20,155 nucleotides of DNA from CAZNRY01 sp964575675 (GTDB lineage Bacteria; Eisenbacteria; RBG-16-71-46; CAIMUX01; VGJL01). A program made the translations under genes and the position numbers. Where the stretch lies: positions 1-20,155 of the forward strand of contig CAZNRY010000058.1 in the NCBI GenBank assembly GCA_964575675.1. Direction: 5' to 3'. Numbering within the stretch: the first letter of the stretch is position 1; each line of letters opens with the position of its first letter. Below, one piece after another: positions 1 to 8,507 of this stretch. Below the pieces are notes generated by a model. The model did no database searches, was not told the origin of the DNA, and saw only the letters and a list, made by a program, of their open reading frames with translations.

Positions 1-2060
1 TTGGCAACATGGGGGCCCGCTCGGCGACCGGCGTGGGGTTCACGCGCGACCCTGCGACGGGCGCGAGGGAGTTCTACGGCGAGTACCTCATGAACGCCCA
101 GGGAGAGGACGTCGTCGCCGGGATTCGCACACCGGAGCCGATCCACCGCCTCGAGGAGCAGATGAAGGAGGTCTACGCGCAGCTCCGCTCCTTCACCGAC
201 CGGCTCGAATGTCATTACCGCGACGTGCAGGACTTCGAGTTCACCGTCGAGGAGGGAACCCTCTACATGCTCCAGACCCGCCGGGGGCAGCGCACGGCCC
301 AGGCGGCGGTCAAGATTGCGGTCGACATGGTCCGCGAGGGACTGATCACGAAGGAAGAGGCTCTGATGCGTCTTGAGCCCGCGCAGCTCGACCACCTTCT
401 CCATCCGCGCGTCGATCCCTCGGCGAAGGTCACGGTTCTGGCGAAGGGGCTCGCCGCGTCGCCGGGCGCCGCGGTGGGAAAGATCGTCTTCGAGCCGAAC
501 GAAGCCGTGGAGGCGCACGCTCGCAAGGAGAAGGTGATTCTCGTCCGCTCCGAGACCAACCCGGACGACATCCACGGCATGGATGCCGCGGCGGGCATAC
601 TCACCGCGACCGGCGGCATGACAAGCCATGCTGCGGTCGTCGCGCGCGGCATGGGGAAGTGTTGCGTGGCCGGTTGCTCCGCGATCCGCGTCCATGAGGC
701 CGAGGGGTACTTCGAGGTCGGCGGCCGGCGCTTCGTGAGAGGCGAAACGATCAGCCTGAACGGCTCGACGGGGGATGTACTCGAAGGGGCGGTCGCAACC
801 TTGGAGCCTGAGGTGGCCGACGAGTTCAAGGTGTTCATGGAGTGGGCCGACGCGACGCGAAAGCTCGGCGTGAGGGCCAACGCTGATGTTCCGCGCGACG
901 CGCAGCAGGCCCGGAAGTTCGGCGCCGAAGGGATCGGTCTCTGCCGCACCGAGCACATGTTCTTCGCCTCCGAGCGTCTTCCCTACGTCCAGCAGATGAT
1001 TCTCTTCGCGCCGATCGCCAAACAACTGCGCGGGGAGCTGGCCAGGCTGGAAGCCGATGCGGCCGCGGCTGGGGCGGCCGATCGTGAACCCTGGGCGTCG
1101 AGGTTGAGCGCGAAGCGCGTGGAGCTTGCGGGGCCGCAGGCGAAGCTCGATGAGGCGTTGGGAAAGATCCTCCCGTTCCAGCGGGACGACTTCTATGGGC
1201 TCCTGAAGGCGATGGCGGGACTTCCCGTCACGATCCGGACCCTCGATCCGCCCCTCCACGAGTTCCTCCCGAGCCGCGAGGAGCTGCTGGTCGACATCGC
1301 GCGGATGGAGGAGAGGAAAGAGAAGGGAACGGCCCTTGAAGAGAAGAAGTCGCTCCTGGCCCAGGTCGAGCAGCTCCATGAGTTCAATCCGATGCTCGGA
1401 CACCGCGGCTGCCGTCTGGGGATCACGTATCCCGAGATCACCGCGATGCAGGCGCGGGCGATCCTGGAGGCCGCCTGCCGGCTGAAGAAGGAGGGAGTCG
1501 AGGTTTTGCCTGAGATCATGATTCCGCTCGTCGGAGACGTTCGGGAGTTCCGCCACCAGGCGGCGGTGGTCCGGCGGACCGCCGATCTAGTTCAGAAGGC
1601 GGAGGGGGTGACGGTTCCCTACCTCGTCGGCACGATGATCGAGGTGCCGCGCGCCGCGCTGATGGCCGCCGAGATCGCCTCCGAGGCGGAGTTCTTCTCG
1701 TTCGGAACGAACGACCTGACGCAGATGACTTACGGTTTCTCCCGCGACGACGCGGGGAAGTTCCTGAGGGAGTATCTGGATGTTGGGCTGCTCGAGCGGG
1801 ACCCGTTCGTGAGCATCGATCAGGCCGGGGTGGGCCAGCTCGTCGCGATGGCTACAACAAACGGTCGCGGGGCGCGTCCGACTCTGAAGGTCGGGATCTG
1901 CGGAGAGCATGGCGGGGACCCGTCCTCGATCGACTTCTGCTATCGGATGGGATTGAACTACGTCAGCTGCTCGCCGTTTAGGGTTCCGATCGCGCGTCTC
2001 GCCGCGGCCCAAGCGACGCTCATGGACCGGGGCGGGGTTGCCGAAGCGCGGACGGCCTGA
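1..2060 (+). CDS. ppdK: Pyruvate phosphate dikinase, 5'-truncated by the window edge
   Basis: Interconverts pyruvate, ATP and Pi with PEP, AMP and PPi in the cytoplasm, in glycolysis or gluconeogenesis. The frame is already open at the first complete codon (position 3, reading GNMGARSATGVGFTRDP), so the start lies upstream. Roughly 685 of the usual 880-900 residues are visible. Numbering from the Met at 9: the end of the ATP-grasp domain (TGVGFTRDP), the phosphohistidine domain with GGMTSHAAVVARG (catalytic His about residue 207), then the PEP/pyruvate TIM barrel with TIRTLDPPLHEFLP, HEFNPMLGHRGCRLG, FGTNDLTQMTYGFSRDD and the catalytic-Cys motif GICGEHGGDPSS. The barrel domain carries an Ala/Glu/Lys-rich insertion at about residues 336-385, longer than I expect for the family. 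The stop is 9 bp before the next gene. Identity is certain; only the N-terminus is missing. Confidence 0.97.
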   Translation, partial: GNMGARSATGVGFTRDPATGAREFYGEYLMNAQGEDVVAGIRTPEPIHRLEEQMKEVYAQLRSFTDRLECHYRDVQDFEFTVEEGTLYMLQTRRGQRTAQAAVKIAVDMVREGLITKEEALMRLEPAQLDHLLHPRVDPSAKVTVLAKGLAASPGAAVGKIVFEPNEAVEAHARKEKVILVRSETNPDDIHGMDAAAGILTATGGMTSHAAVVARGMGKCCVAGCSAIRVHEAEGYFEVGGRRFVRGETISLNGSTGDVLEGAVATLEPEVADEFKVFMEWADATRKLGVRANADVPRDAQQARKFGAEGIGLCRTEHMFFASERLPYVQQMILFAPIAKQLRGELARLEADAAAAGAADREPWASRLSAKRVELAGPQAKLDEALGKILPFQRDDFYGLLKAMAGLPVTIRTLDPPLHEFLPSREELLVDIARMEERKEKGTALEEKKSLLAQVEQLHEFNPMLGHRGCRLGITYPEITAMQARAILEAACRLKKEGVEVLPEIMIPLVGDVREFRHQAAVVRRTADLVQKAEGVTVPYLVGTMIEVPRAALMAAEIASEAEFFSFGTNDLTQMTYGFSRDDAGKFLREYLDVGLLERDPFVSIDQAGVGQLVAMATTNGRGARPTLKVGICGEHGGDPSSIDFCYRMGLNYVSCSPFRVPIARLAAAQATLMDRGGVAEARTA

Positions 2061-2069
2061 CAGGGGAAT

Positions 2070-2981
2070 TTGAACGCCGAACAGCATCGCGTGCGCCTGA
2101 GGGGGATTCTCAAGCGCCTCGGGATCGCGCAGCTGACGGACTTCGTTTGGGAACGGAGCTCCGTCAGCCTTCATCACAATCACGAGGGAATGCGGGCGGT
2201 CGTGCGGACCGGGTTCTTCCTGACCGGCGCCGCCTGGATCCTCGATTTCTCGATCGCCGCGCTCCTCGGGTTGCGCGGGACTGCCCTGATCTTTCTGGCC
2301 CAGGGACTTTGGATCGCAGCGGTCACCGGCGTCATCCTCCTCAATATCGGCTTCCTCACGCGGCTCGACGGGACCGTGGTCACTCGGATGGGTCTCGCCA
2401 ACCAACTGACCCTGGCGCGCGTCGCGCTGCTCCCGCTGCTGGCAGTACTGATCCTTCAGGAGCGATGGGCCGCGGCCCTCGCCGGCTATCTCCTGATCGC
2501 TTCGACCGACATCGTGGACGGGATCGTCGCCCGCCGCAGGCACGAGGAGACGCGCCTGGGATTCGTCCTCGATCCGCTCGGCGACATCCTGTTTCAGATC
2601 ACTGTGTTCGCGGGCCTCTTCCTGCGCGACCGCGTGGGCCCGTGGACTCTGGCCGCCGTTCTGGTCCGCTATGGTCTGCTCATCTTCGGGTGCATCGCGC
2701 TCTACCTGTTGCAGGGACGGATCTGGATCCGGCCCACGCCGTTCGGCAGGACGACGGGGGTCGCGTTGGGGGCCGCAACGGTGCTCCTCATGTACGCCCC
2801 GTTGAGCGGCTGGACGGGGTCGTCCCTCGGCGTGATCGAGGATGTCATTGCGATTCTCTTCGCGGCGGGGGCGGTTCATGTTCTCATGCTCGGTTGGGTG
2901 AACTTCCGGCGGCCTGCAGCGGAGGGATACGGCGATTGGCGGAGATGGGGGATTCGCATATCACGGGACCGGGATCGATGA
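2070..2981 (+). CDS. CDP-alcohol phosphatidyltransferase family membrane enzyme
   Basis: Predicted integral membrane enzyme that transfers a phosphatidyl group from a CDP-alcohol (usually CDP-diacylglycerol) to an alcohol acceptor in phospholipid synthesis. The family signature is complete: D147-x2-D150-G-x2-A-R, then G164-x3-D168-x3-D172, the metal and CDP-binding residues. At 303 residues it is longer than a typical PgsA (about 180-200), with an N-terminal extension of about 100 residues holding two hydrophobic segments (about 47-64 and 71-92). Further hydrophobic segments follow the signature. The start chosen is TTG at 2070, 9 bp after the ppdK stop, with AGGGGA immediately upstream; the spacing is tight, so a later start is possible. 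Its stop overlaps the sirtuin start (ATGA). The acceptor (glycerol phosphate, inositol, serine or other) cannot be read from the sequence. Confidence 0.88.
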   Translation: MNAEQHRVRLRGILKRLGIAQLTDFVWERSSVSLHHNHEGMRAVVRTGFFLTGAAWILDFSIAALLGLRGTALIFLAQGLWIAAVTGVILLNIGFLTRLDGTVVTRMGLANQLTLARVALLPLLAVLILQERWAAALAGYLLIASTDIVDGIVARRRHEETRLGFVLDPLGDILFQITVFAGLFLRDRVGPWTLAAVLVRYGLLIFGCIALYLLQGRIWIRPTPFGRTTGVALGAATVLLMYAPLSGWTGSSLGVIEDVIAILFAAGAVHVLMLGWVNFRRPAAEGYGDWRRWGIRISRDRDR

Positions 2982-3745
2982 GATCCGGGCTCCTGCTGCG
3001 CGATTCGGCTCGAGACCGGCTCCGCCGGGGAGGGCGGTGGATCGTTCTGACCGGCGCCGGGATCTCGGCCGAGAGCGGCGTGCCGACCTTCCGCGGCCCG
3101 GGCGGGCTTTGGGAGGGATCGAGACCCGAGGAGCTTGCCTCCGTGCAGGGCTTCAGAAAGGATCCGGCCCAGGTTTGGCGTTGGTATCGTTGGCGCCGGG
3201 GGATCATCGAGAGCGTCTCGCCGAACGAGGGGCATCGCGCCCTCGCGCGCATCGAGGGGGTAGCCCGTTCATTCTGTCTGGCGACGCAGAATGTCGATGG
3301 CCTGCATGCGCGCGCGGGAAGCCGGCAGGTGCTGGAGCTCCACGGCAATATCCTCCGCTCCCGGTGTATCGAGGATTGCGGACAGCAAACCGAGGAGGAT
3401 CCGCGTGAAGCGGTTCCGCGCTGCGTGTGCGGGGCGCCGCTTCGCCCCGATGTCGTCTGGTTCGGAGAGATGTTGTCACCCGACATTCTGGAGCGGGCGT
3501 TCGCGGATGCAGCCCGCGCCGAGGTCTGCCTGATCGTGGGGACCTCGGGGATCGTCTACCCGGCTGCCGCGCTTCCCGAGGCTGCCCGCCGCGCGGGGGC
3601 GATCCTGATCGAGGTGAACCCTGAGGAGACTTCCCTGACCCCCTTGTGCGACGCTGTCCTGCGCGGTCCCGCGGCCGAGCTATTGCCCGCGCTCGCGATG
3701 GAAATCGGTCTCGGCGAGGAACCCGCGGACCGGCCGGGTGTGTAG
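2978..3745 (+). CDS. cobB: NAD-dependent protein deacylase, sirtuin class III (CobB-like)
   Basis: Removes acyl groups from lysines using NAD, giving nicotinamide and O-acyl-ADP-ribose, in the cytoplasm. 255 residues. Motifs in order: GAGISAESGVPTFRG (NAD binding), TQNVDGLH, catalytic H122 in LELHGN, a zinc-site region with Cys in CIEDC and CVC, then LRPDVVWFGE, GTSGIVYPAA and IEVNPEE. Y70 and R73 (Y-x-x-R within WRWYRWRR) match the Tyr/Arg pair that binds dicarboxylate acyl groups in SIRT5 and E. coli CobB, so desuccinylase/demalonylase activity is likely alongside deacetylation. The frame is open far upstream, but the sirtuin fold begins right after the ATG at 2978, which overlaps the previous stop as ATGA; this implies translational coupling. 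The Cys spacing (CX3C and CXC) is not the classic pair of CXXC; E. coli CobB is also irregular there. Confidence 0.95.
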   Translation: MRSGLLLRDSARDRLRRGGRWIVLTGAGISAESGVPTFRGPGGLWEGSRPEELASVQGFRKDPAQVWRWYRWRRGIIESVSPNEGHRALARIEGVARSFCLATQNVDGLHARAGSRQVLELHGNILRSRCIEDCGQQTEEDPREAVPRCVCGAPLRPDVVWFGEMLSPDILERAFADAARAEVCLIVGTSGIVYPAAALPEAARRAGAILIEVNPEETSLTPLCDAVLRGPAAELLPALAMEIGLGEEPADRPGV

Positions 3746-3760
3746 GGCCCAAGGAACCAC

Positions 3761-6004
3761 ATGAAGCAGATCTCCCTCGAGTTACTCTCCGCGCATCGAA
3801 CCCTCTGGATCCTGCTCGCGCCGGCGATGCTCGCTCTTGCCGTTTGGGTCTACTACGGGACCGTCGCCCCGCTCGCGCGCCCGGCCCGGAACATCTTGCG
3901 CCTCCTCCGCGGGCTGGCCTTCCTGATCGTCCTCTTCGCCCTTGCGGAGCCGGTGCTGACCCTCGTCTTGCCGGAGCCAGGGAAGCCGGGACTCGCGATC
4001 CTCGTGGACGGATCCGCCAGCATGCGGTTCCCGGGAGCCGAGGGAACGAACGCTTCCCGCGCGGATGAGGAAGCGGATCTCGCGCGGCGCATCGAGGAGC
4101 GGCTGGGCGGTCGTTTCCGTCTCGATCGGTTTGATTTCGATGCTGGCCTCCGTGTGCGGGAGGGTGGCAAGTCCGGAAGTCTCGATGGTGCGGCCGGCGT
4201 CAACGCGGCCGGTCCGGGACCCGCTCGCGGGAACACCGGGATTGGGGAGGCGATCGATGCGATCGCGGGCAGGCAGGGAGCGAGGCCGGTCGGGGCGATC
4301 CTCCTGCTGAGTGACGGGACGAATACGGTCGGGAATGACCCCGTCGGCGCGGCGCGAAATGCGGGGGTCCCGGTCTTCTCGGTCAAGATCGGCGGAACGC
4401 TCGCCCCGCCCGACGCGCGAATCTTGCAAGTTAGGGCGAATCCGATCGCCTTTGCGGGCGAGCCGGCGCCGATCGAGGTGGAGATCGCCGCCAACGGACT
4501 GGCGGGGCGAGCGCTGGAGCTGCGTGTCGAGGATCAAGGGAAGGTCTTGGCGACCCGTACCATCTCGCTGACGAGCGGAGAGGATGTCGAGCAGTCGATT
4601 CGGCTCGACGTCCGCCCGCAGGCGAGCGGCTTGCGCCGCTGGGAGGTCCGTTTGACCGGCGCGGATGATGCGGTCACCGAGAACGACGTTCGCTCGATCG
4701 CCGTTCGCGTGATGGAACGCAGGACGCGCATCCTTTTCGCGGAGGGGCGGCTCGATTGGGACTACGCGTTCCTGCACAGGGTCCTGTCGGCGGACAGCAC
4801 CTTCGGCTACCGGTTCCTCCTCGCCGACCGGAATGGACGATGGCTGCCCGATCGTGCGGGGTCCCAGCCGCAGAGAATCGGCGACCTGATGGACTACGCC
4901 GCCGTGATTCTCGGTGAGCCGCCGGTCGCCGCGGTGGGCGACGGGTTCTATTCCCAACTCGCCCGCTACGTCGAGCAGGGCGGCGGGCTCTTGATCCTCG
5001 GCGGCCGCACGGGACTCTCGCGCCTTCGCGGCACCGCAATCGAGCGCCTCCTGCCGGCCGATGTCATCCCGGCTCCAAAGATCGACCGACCGCTTTCCGT
5101 GCGGCTCGAGACCGCCGGCCTCACCCATCCGATCACGGCGATCGAAGACAATCCTGCCAGGGCCGAGGCGGCGTGGAACGGCCTGCCGCCTGTCTGGCCG
5201 AGCCCCGATCGCGTGCGGCCGCGGCCCGGGGCGCTGTCGCTCCTGCGCTTCGGCTCGACGGCAGGGGCCGACCCGGCCCTGGTCGCCGGTTTCTCCGGCG
5301 AGGGGAAGATCGCGCTGCTCGCCGCCCACGATTTCTGGCGCTGGGACTTCCTTCCCAGCGGAACGGGGACCGAGGCGGCCAGGCAGCTCTTCCCCGAGTT
5401 TGCGCTGAGCCTCGTGCGGTGGCTTGCCGAGCCGACGATGCGGGAGCGGTTCCTCGCTGAACCGGTGCACGGGGTCTTCCAGAACGGCGAGGCGGTCGAG
5501 TTCAGCGCGCGCGCATGGAACGAGCAGTATGCGCCGATTCCCGACGCGCGGGTCAGCGTGCAAGTCTTCCCCGGGCTGGACGATGGCGCGGGGGCGCCCG
5601 TACGCAGGATCGAGCTTCGCCCCCGCGGGGCGGAGGGGATCTTTGGCGGGCGGGGCGATCCCCTTCCTCCGGGCGAGTACCGCTACCGGGCCGAGGCGCG
5701 CAGCGCCGACGGCAATACCCTTCTCGGGCAGAGCGAGTCGCGCTTCTGGGTCGATGTCAACGGACCCGAGTACGTGCGCCTCCGTCCCGATGCCGGGACG
5801 CTCGATCAGATCGCCCGTGTGAGCGGTGGGGCCGCGACGGACCGCGGCGGGCTCGATGATCTGCTCTCCCGTCTTCCAGACGTCGTGCGCCGCGTGGGAC
5901 GCGTGCGGGAGATCGAACTCTGGAACCACCTCGCGCTCTTCATCTCGTTCGTCGTTCTTCTGTCGGTCGAGTGGTTCCTGCGCAGGCGCAGAGGACTCGC
6001 ATAG
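3761..6004 (+). CDS. Membrane-anchored von Willebrand factor A protein with glutamine-amidotransferase-like domain
   Basis: 747 residues. Two N-terminal membrane segments (about 13-36 and 51-70) are followed by a VWA domain with a MIDAS-type D83-x-S85-x-S87 (LVDGSASM) and ILLLSDGTNTVGNDP further on. A beta-sandwich-like stretch (about 220-320) comes next, then a region like the class I glutamine-amidotransferase-like fold (about 375-435, DYAAVILGEPP and YVEQGGGLLILGGRTG). A C-terminal membrane helix (about 722-740) ends in RRRRG. Domain order and size match the uncharacterised membrane proteins often found with MoxR ATPases, DUF58 and BatA-like proteins, but none of those partners is present here. 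The start ATG has AAGGA 6 bp upstream. It lies 15 bp after the sirtuin, so the two are probably co-transcribed. The function is unknown; a metal-dependent adhesion or assembly role in the envelope is inference. Confidence 0.85.
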   Translation: MKQISLELLSAHRTLWILLAPAMLALAVWVYYGTVAPLARPARNILRLLRGLAFLIVLFALAEPVLTLVLPEPGKPGLAILVDGSASMRFPGAEGTNASRADEEADLARRIEERLGGRFRLDRFDFDAGLRVREGGKSGSLDGAAGVNAAGPGPARGNTGIGEAIDAIAGRQGARPVGAILLLSDGTNTVGNDPVGAARNAGVPVFSVKIGGTLAPPDARILQVRANPIAFAGEPAPIEVEIAANGLAGRALELRVEDQGKVLATRTISLTSGEDVEQSIRLDVRPQASGLRRWEVRLTGADDAVTENDVRSIAVRVMERRTRILFAEGRLDWDYAFLHRVLSADSTFGYRFLLADRNGRWLPDRAGSQPQRIGDLMDYAAVILGEPPVAAVGDGFYSQLARYVEQGGGLLILGGRTGLSRLRGTAIERLLPADVIPAPKIDRPLSVRLETAGLTHPITAIEDNPARAEAAWNGLPPVWPSPDRVRPRPGALSLLRFGSTAGADPALVAGFSGEGKIALLAAHDFWRWDFLPSGTGTEAARQLFPEFALSLVRWLAEPTMRERFLAEPVHGVFQNGEAVEFSARAWNEQYAPIPDARVSVQVFPGLDDGAGAPVRRIELRPRGAEGIFGGRGDPLPPGEYRYRAEARSADGNTLLGQSESRFWVDVNGPEYVRLRPDAGTLDQIARVSGGAATDRGGLDDLLSRLPDVVRRVGRVREIELWNHLALFISFVVLLSVEWFLRRRRGLA

Positions 6005-6102
6005 GAGCGAGCGCGGTCTAGCCTCGATTCCGGCACCGATCCTGCCTCCCATCCCTTCCCGTTCACCATCGCCCGTGATGCGACATCGACGGAGGGGGAA
6101 GC

Positions 6103-7767
6103 GTGCAGGGGAATCTTCGGTTTCGCTTGGGCGTCTGGCTGCTTCTTGCGGGATCTACCGCCGGGATCGGCCGCGCGGCCCTCGTGATCAATGAGGTGCT
6201 TTACGATCCACCCGGGCCGGACGACGGGCGCGAGTTCGTGGAGATCGCGAACACGGGTCCCTTCGCGGCCCCGTTGGACGGCGTCGTCTTGGAGTCGGGG
6301 AACGGCGGAAAACCCGACGACTGGAAGGAAGTCTGGCGGGGAGGGGCCGATGCATGGATTCCGCCGGACGGACTCTATCGGGTCGGGCTCGACGGTCCCG
6401 GGAGCGGAGAGCCTGCGCGGCTCGACCTGCAAAACGGCCCCGACGGCGTGCGTCTTCTCAAACAGGGATTCGAGCTCGATCGCCTCGGATGGGGGGAGCA
6501 CGAGCGCGCGGAGTACTACGAGGGCCGCGCCGCGCCCCTGACACGGAGCGGACACTCCCTCTCGCGCCGGGTCGATGGGTTCGATACGGACGACAACGCC
6601 GCGGATTTCGAGCAGGCGGCTCCCACGCCGGGTCGTCTCAATCATCCGTCGGTCGATTGGGCCGTCCGCTTCGGGCCTGCCGACCCCGAGCTGCCCCGTC
6701 CGGCGGAGTCTCTCGTTGCCCGTCTGACGATCGTCAATCACGGCGTCGAGACGGTGACGCCGCCTCCGGTCGAGATCTCCGATGTCCGGCGCTCGATTCA
6801 GGTGGAATGGGGCGGGATCCTAGCGCCGCAGGAATCGGAGACGCAGGCGATCGTCCTCGATGCCCCGCCCGACACGGGCAGGGCGGTTTGGCGCGCACGA
6901 TTGATCGGCGTTGATCAGGTCCCTGAAAACAACTCCGATTCCCTCACCCTGCGCGTCGGCGCCGGTCCGGTCCGTGTGAGCGAGATCATGGCGGCCCCTG
7001 CGCCCGGCGAGTGCGAGTGGATCGAGGTCTGCGCCGCCGTTTCCGATGGCCGGGTCCTCACCGGCTACTCGATCGACGTTCGCGGGCACAGCGTGAGCCT
7101 CATGCCCCGCGCCATCGATCCATTGAACCGTCTCGGTCTCGTCGTCGAGGATTCGACGCTGATGCGGGCGCGCTACCCGGACCTCGTCCCTGCTCAGCTC
7201 TGGCCCTATCAGGGGTCGTGGCCGCGTCTTCGAAACGGTGAGCGCACGGGAGGCGTGTCCGACACGATACGGCTGCTCGGTCCGGACCGGCTTCTCTCGG
7301 ACCTGGCGCTCCCCGGGCCCGCTCCCGCGCAGGGGGTTTCGCTCGAGCGAGTCGGTTTCGATCTGCCCGAGGGTCCAGCCGCTTGGGTTCCCTGCGGGGC
7401 GTCCGATCGTGCGAGCCCGGGCAGCGCCGGACCGGAGGGGATCTCAGGCGCGCCGGAGGATCCACTCGTCGTAAGTCCGAGGATCATCCATCCGGGATAC
7501 TCAACGTGCGTTTTCGAGGGAAGGCTCGGGTCCCACCCGGGCGAGGTCCGTCTGGAGATCTCGGACCTCGAAGGGAGGCCCGTGCGCTGTCTGCTTCGCG
7601 GCTTCTGGGCCGTGGGAAAGGTCATCGCTTTCTGGGACGGCCGCGATGAGTCGCAACGGACGGTGGAGCCGGGCGTCTACATCGCCGTTCTGGAGGTGAG
7701 CCGGAAGGCGAAGGGTACTGCGCGGTGGCGGGCCGCGGTCGCGGTGGCCCCGGGGCCTGCGCGATGA
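6103..7767 (+). CDS. Secreted lamin-tail domain protein with C-terminal FlgD-type Ig-like domain
   Basis: 554 residues. The start is GTG at 6103, with GGAGG 7 bp upstream, giving a signal peptide (basic, then LGVWLLLAGSTAGIGRAA). Domains: a lamin-tail domain from about residue 27 (LVINEVLYDPPGPDDGREFVEIANTG, shown in parts: LVINEVLYDP, EFVEIANTG); a CARDB/Ig-like adhesion stretch at about 190-285 (LTIVNHGVETVTPPPVEI, VPENNSDSLTL); a second lamin-tail-like segment from about 290 (VRVSEIMAAPAPGECEWIEV); and a FlgD-type Ig-like domain at about 455-550 (LEISDLEGRPVR, WDGRDESQRTVEPGVYIA). Probably exported to the periplasm or cell surface. FlgD-type domains often sit at the C-terminus of secreted proteins in FCB-like bacteria. 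The stop overlaps the next start as ATGA, tying it to the two downstream envelope proteins. Binding partner unknown. Confidence 0.85.
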   Translation: MQGNLRFRLGVWLLLAGSTAGIGRAALVINEVLYDPPGPDDGREFVEIANTGPFAAPLDGVVLESGNGGKPDDWKEVWRGGADAWIPPDGLYRVGLDGPGSGEPARLDLQNGPDGVRLLKQGFELDRLGWGEHERAEYYEGRAAPLTRSGHSLSRRVDGFDTDDNAADFEQAAPTPGRLNHPSVDWAVRFGPADPELPRPAESLVARLTIVNHGVETVTPPPVEISDVRRSIQVEWGGILAPQESETQAIVLDAPPDTGRAVWRARLIGVDQVPENNSDSLTLRVGAGPVRVSEIMAAPAPGECEWIEVCAAVSDGRVLTGYSIDVRGHSVSLMPRAIDPLNRLGLVVEDSTLMRARYPDLVPAQLWPYQGSWPRLRNGERTGGVSDTIRLLGPDRLLSDLALPGPAPAQGVSLERVGFDLPEGPAAWVPCGASDRASPGSAGPEGISGAPEDPLVVSPRIIHPGYSTCVFEGRLGSHPGEVRLEISDLEGRPVRCLLRGFWAVGKVIAFWDGRDESQRTVEPGVYIAVLEVSRKAKGTARWRAAVAVAPGPAR

Positions 7768-8507
7768 GGAGGCTCATCGCGTGGCTGTTGCCCGCTCTCT
7801 TGGTGGCCGGGCCCACACAGGCGGCGTTCGAGTGCCTCCCGGGTCCCGCTCCGGGCGGCCTCGGCGACTGGGCCTGGCCGGACCGCGGAGGGCGCCGTGG
7901 CGTCCACGGATCCATCGCGCTCGGCCGTCCCGTGTCGATAGAGAATCTCTTCTGGTCCCAAGCCCTCGCGGGCTGGCGCGGCCGCCGATTCGCGCTGTCT
8001 GGAGACGTCTATTCCCTCGGGCTACAAAATCTGTATCGCGAGAGCTCAGCCGGTTTGTGGCTTGGATTCCGCTCAATCGGCGCTGGGATTCGCGCTTGGC
8101 GCACCGCGTGGGAGGATGGGACGAGCCGCGCGGGGTGGACCTGCGAGGGGGAGGTCCGGCGCTCGCGAGGGCCGTTCGCCGTCCGGTTCGCGTTGCAGGG
8201 ATTGACGCTGGGAGAGCGCGATCCCTCCGCGCCCGAAGAGAGGTTCTGCCTGGGCGCGGATCTTCGCGCGGGCGCGGATCTCCTCATCGGGGTGGCCACG
8301 ATCCGCTCGACCACGCGATCCGCGATGCTCGGACGCCTCGAATGGTCGCCGCTTCCTGGATTCTCCCTGAGCGAGACGATCATCTTCCCCGGTTCGACGG
8401 CGAGGTCGGGAATCGAGATCGGGACGGAAGCTCTCTCTGTGGGGCTGTGGGCCGAACCGTCCGAACGGCTAGGGCTTCGAACGGGAGTCTTGTGCTCGGT
8501 GCGATAG
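7764..8507 (+). CDS. Secreted hypothetical protein, probable small beta-barrel or beta-rich envelope protein
   Basis: 247 residues, not recognised. ATG at 7764 overlaps the preceding stop (ATGA) and opens a clear signal peptide (MRRLIAWLLPALLVAGPTQA). An upstream in-frame ATG at 7725 would put 13 unrelated residues before that signal, so I rejected it. The mature part alternates polar and hydrophobic residues in short strands separated by Gly or charged turns (for example RFALSGDVYSLGLQNLY, AGLWLGFRSIGAGIRAW, DLLIGVATIRSTTRSAMLGRL), as expected of an outer-membrane barrel. The C-terminus (LRTGVLCSVR) lacks the terminal aromatic residue usual for BAM substrates. The downstream gene begins inside its last 16 bp, so the two are probably translated together. 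A barrel partner for the next protein is inference. Confidence 0.75.
   Translation: MRRLIAWLLPALLVAGPTQAAFECLPGPAPGGLGDWAWPDRGGRRGVHGSIALGRPVSIENLFWSQALAGWRGRRFALSGDVYSLGLQNLYRESSAGLWLGFRSIGAGIRAWRTAWEDGTSRAGWTCEGEVRRSRGPFAVRFALQGLTLGERDPSAPEERFCLGADLRAGADLLIGVATIRSTTRSAMLGRLEWSPLPGFSLSETIIFPGSTARSGIEIGTEALSVGLWAEPSERLGLRTGVLCSVR

Noticed and set aside
2147..2977. N-terminal extension of the sirtuin by 277 residues
   Set aside because: The extension is a shifted reading of the CDP-alcohol phosphatidyltransferase gene; the sirtuin fold starts right after ATG 2978.
3782..6052. Long minus-strand open frame (756 codons) opposite the VWA gene
   Set aside because: Composition is Arg/Pro/Glu-rich with no domain, and the plus strand has clear membrane segments and a VWA motif. 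Long antisense frames are expected at this GC content.
7781..8491. N-terminal extension of the HHH-barrel protein
   Set aside because: It is a shifted reading of the preceding secreted protein; GTG 8492 gives a proper signal peptide.
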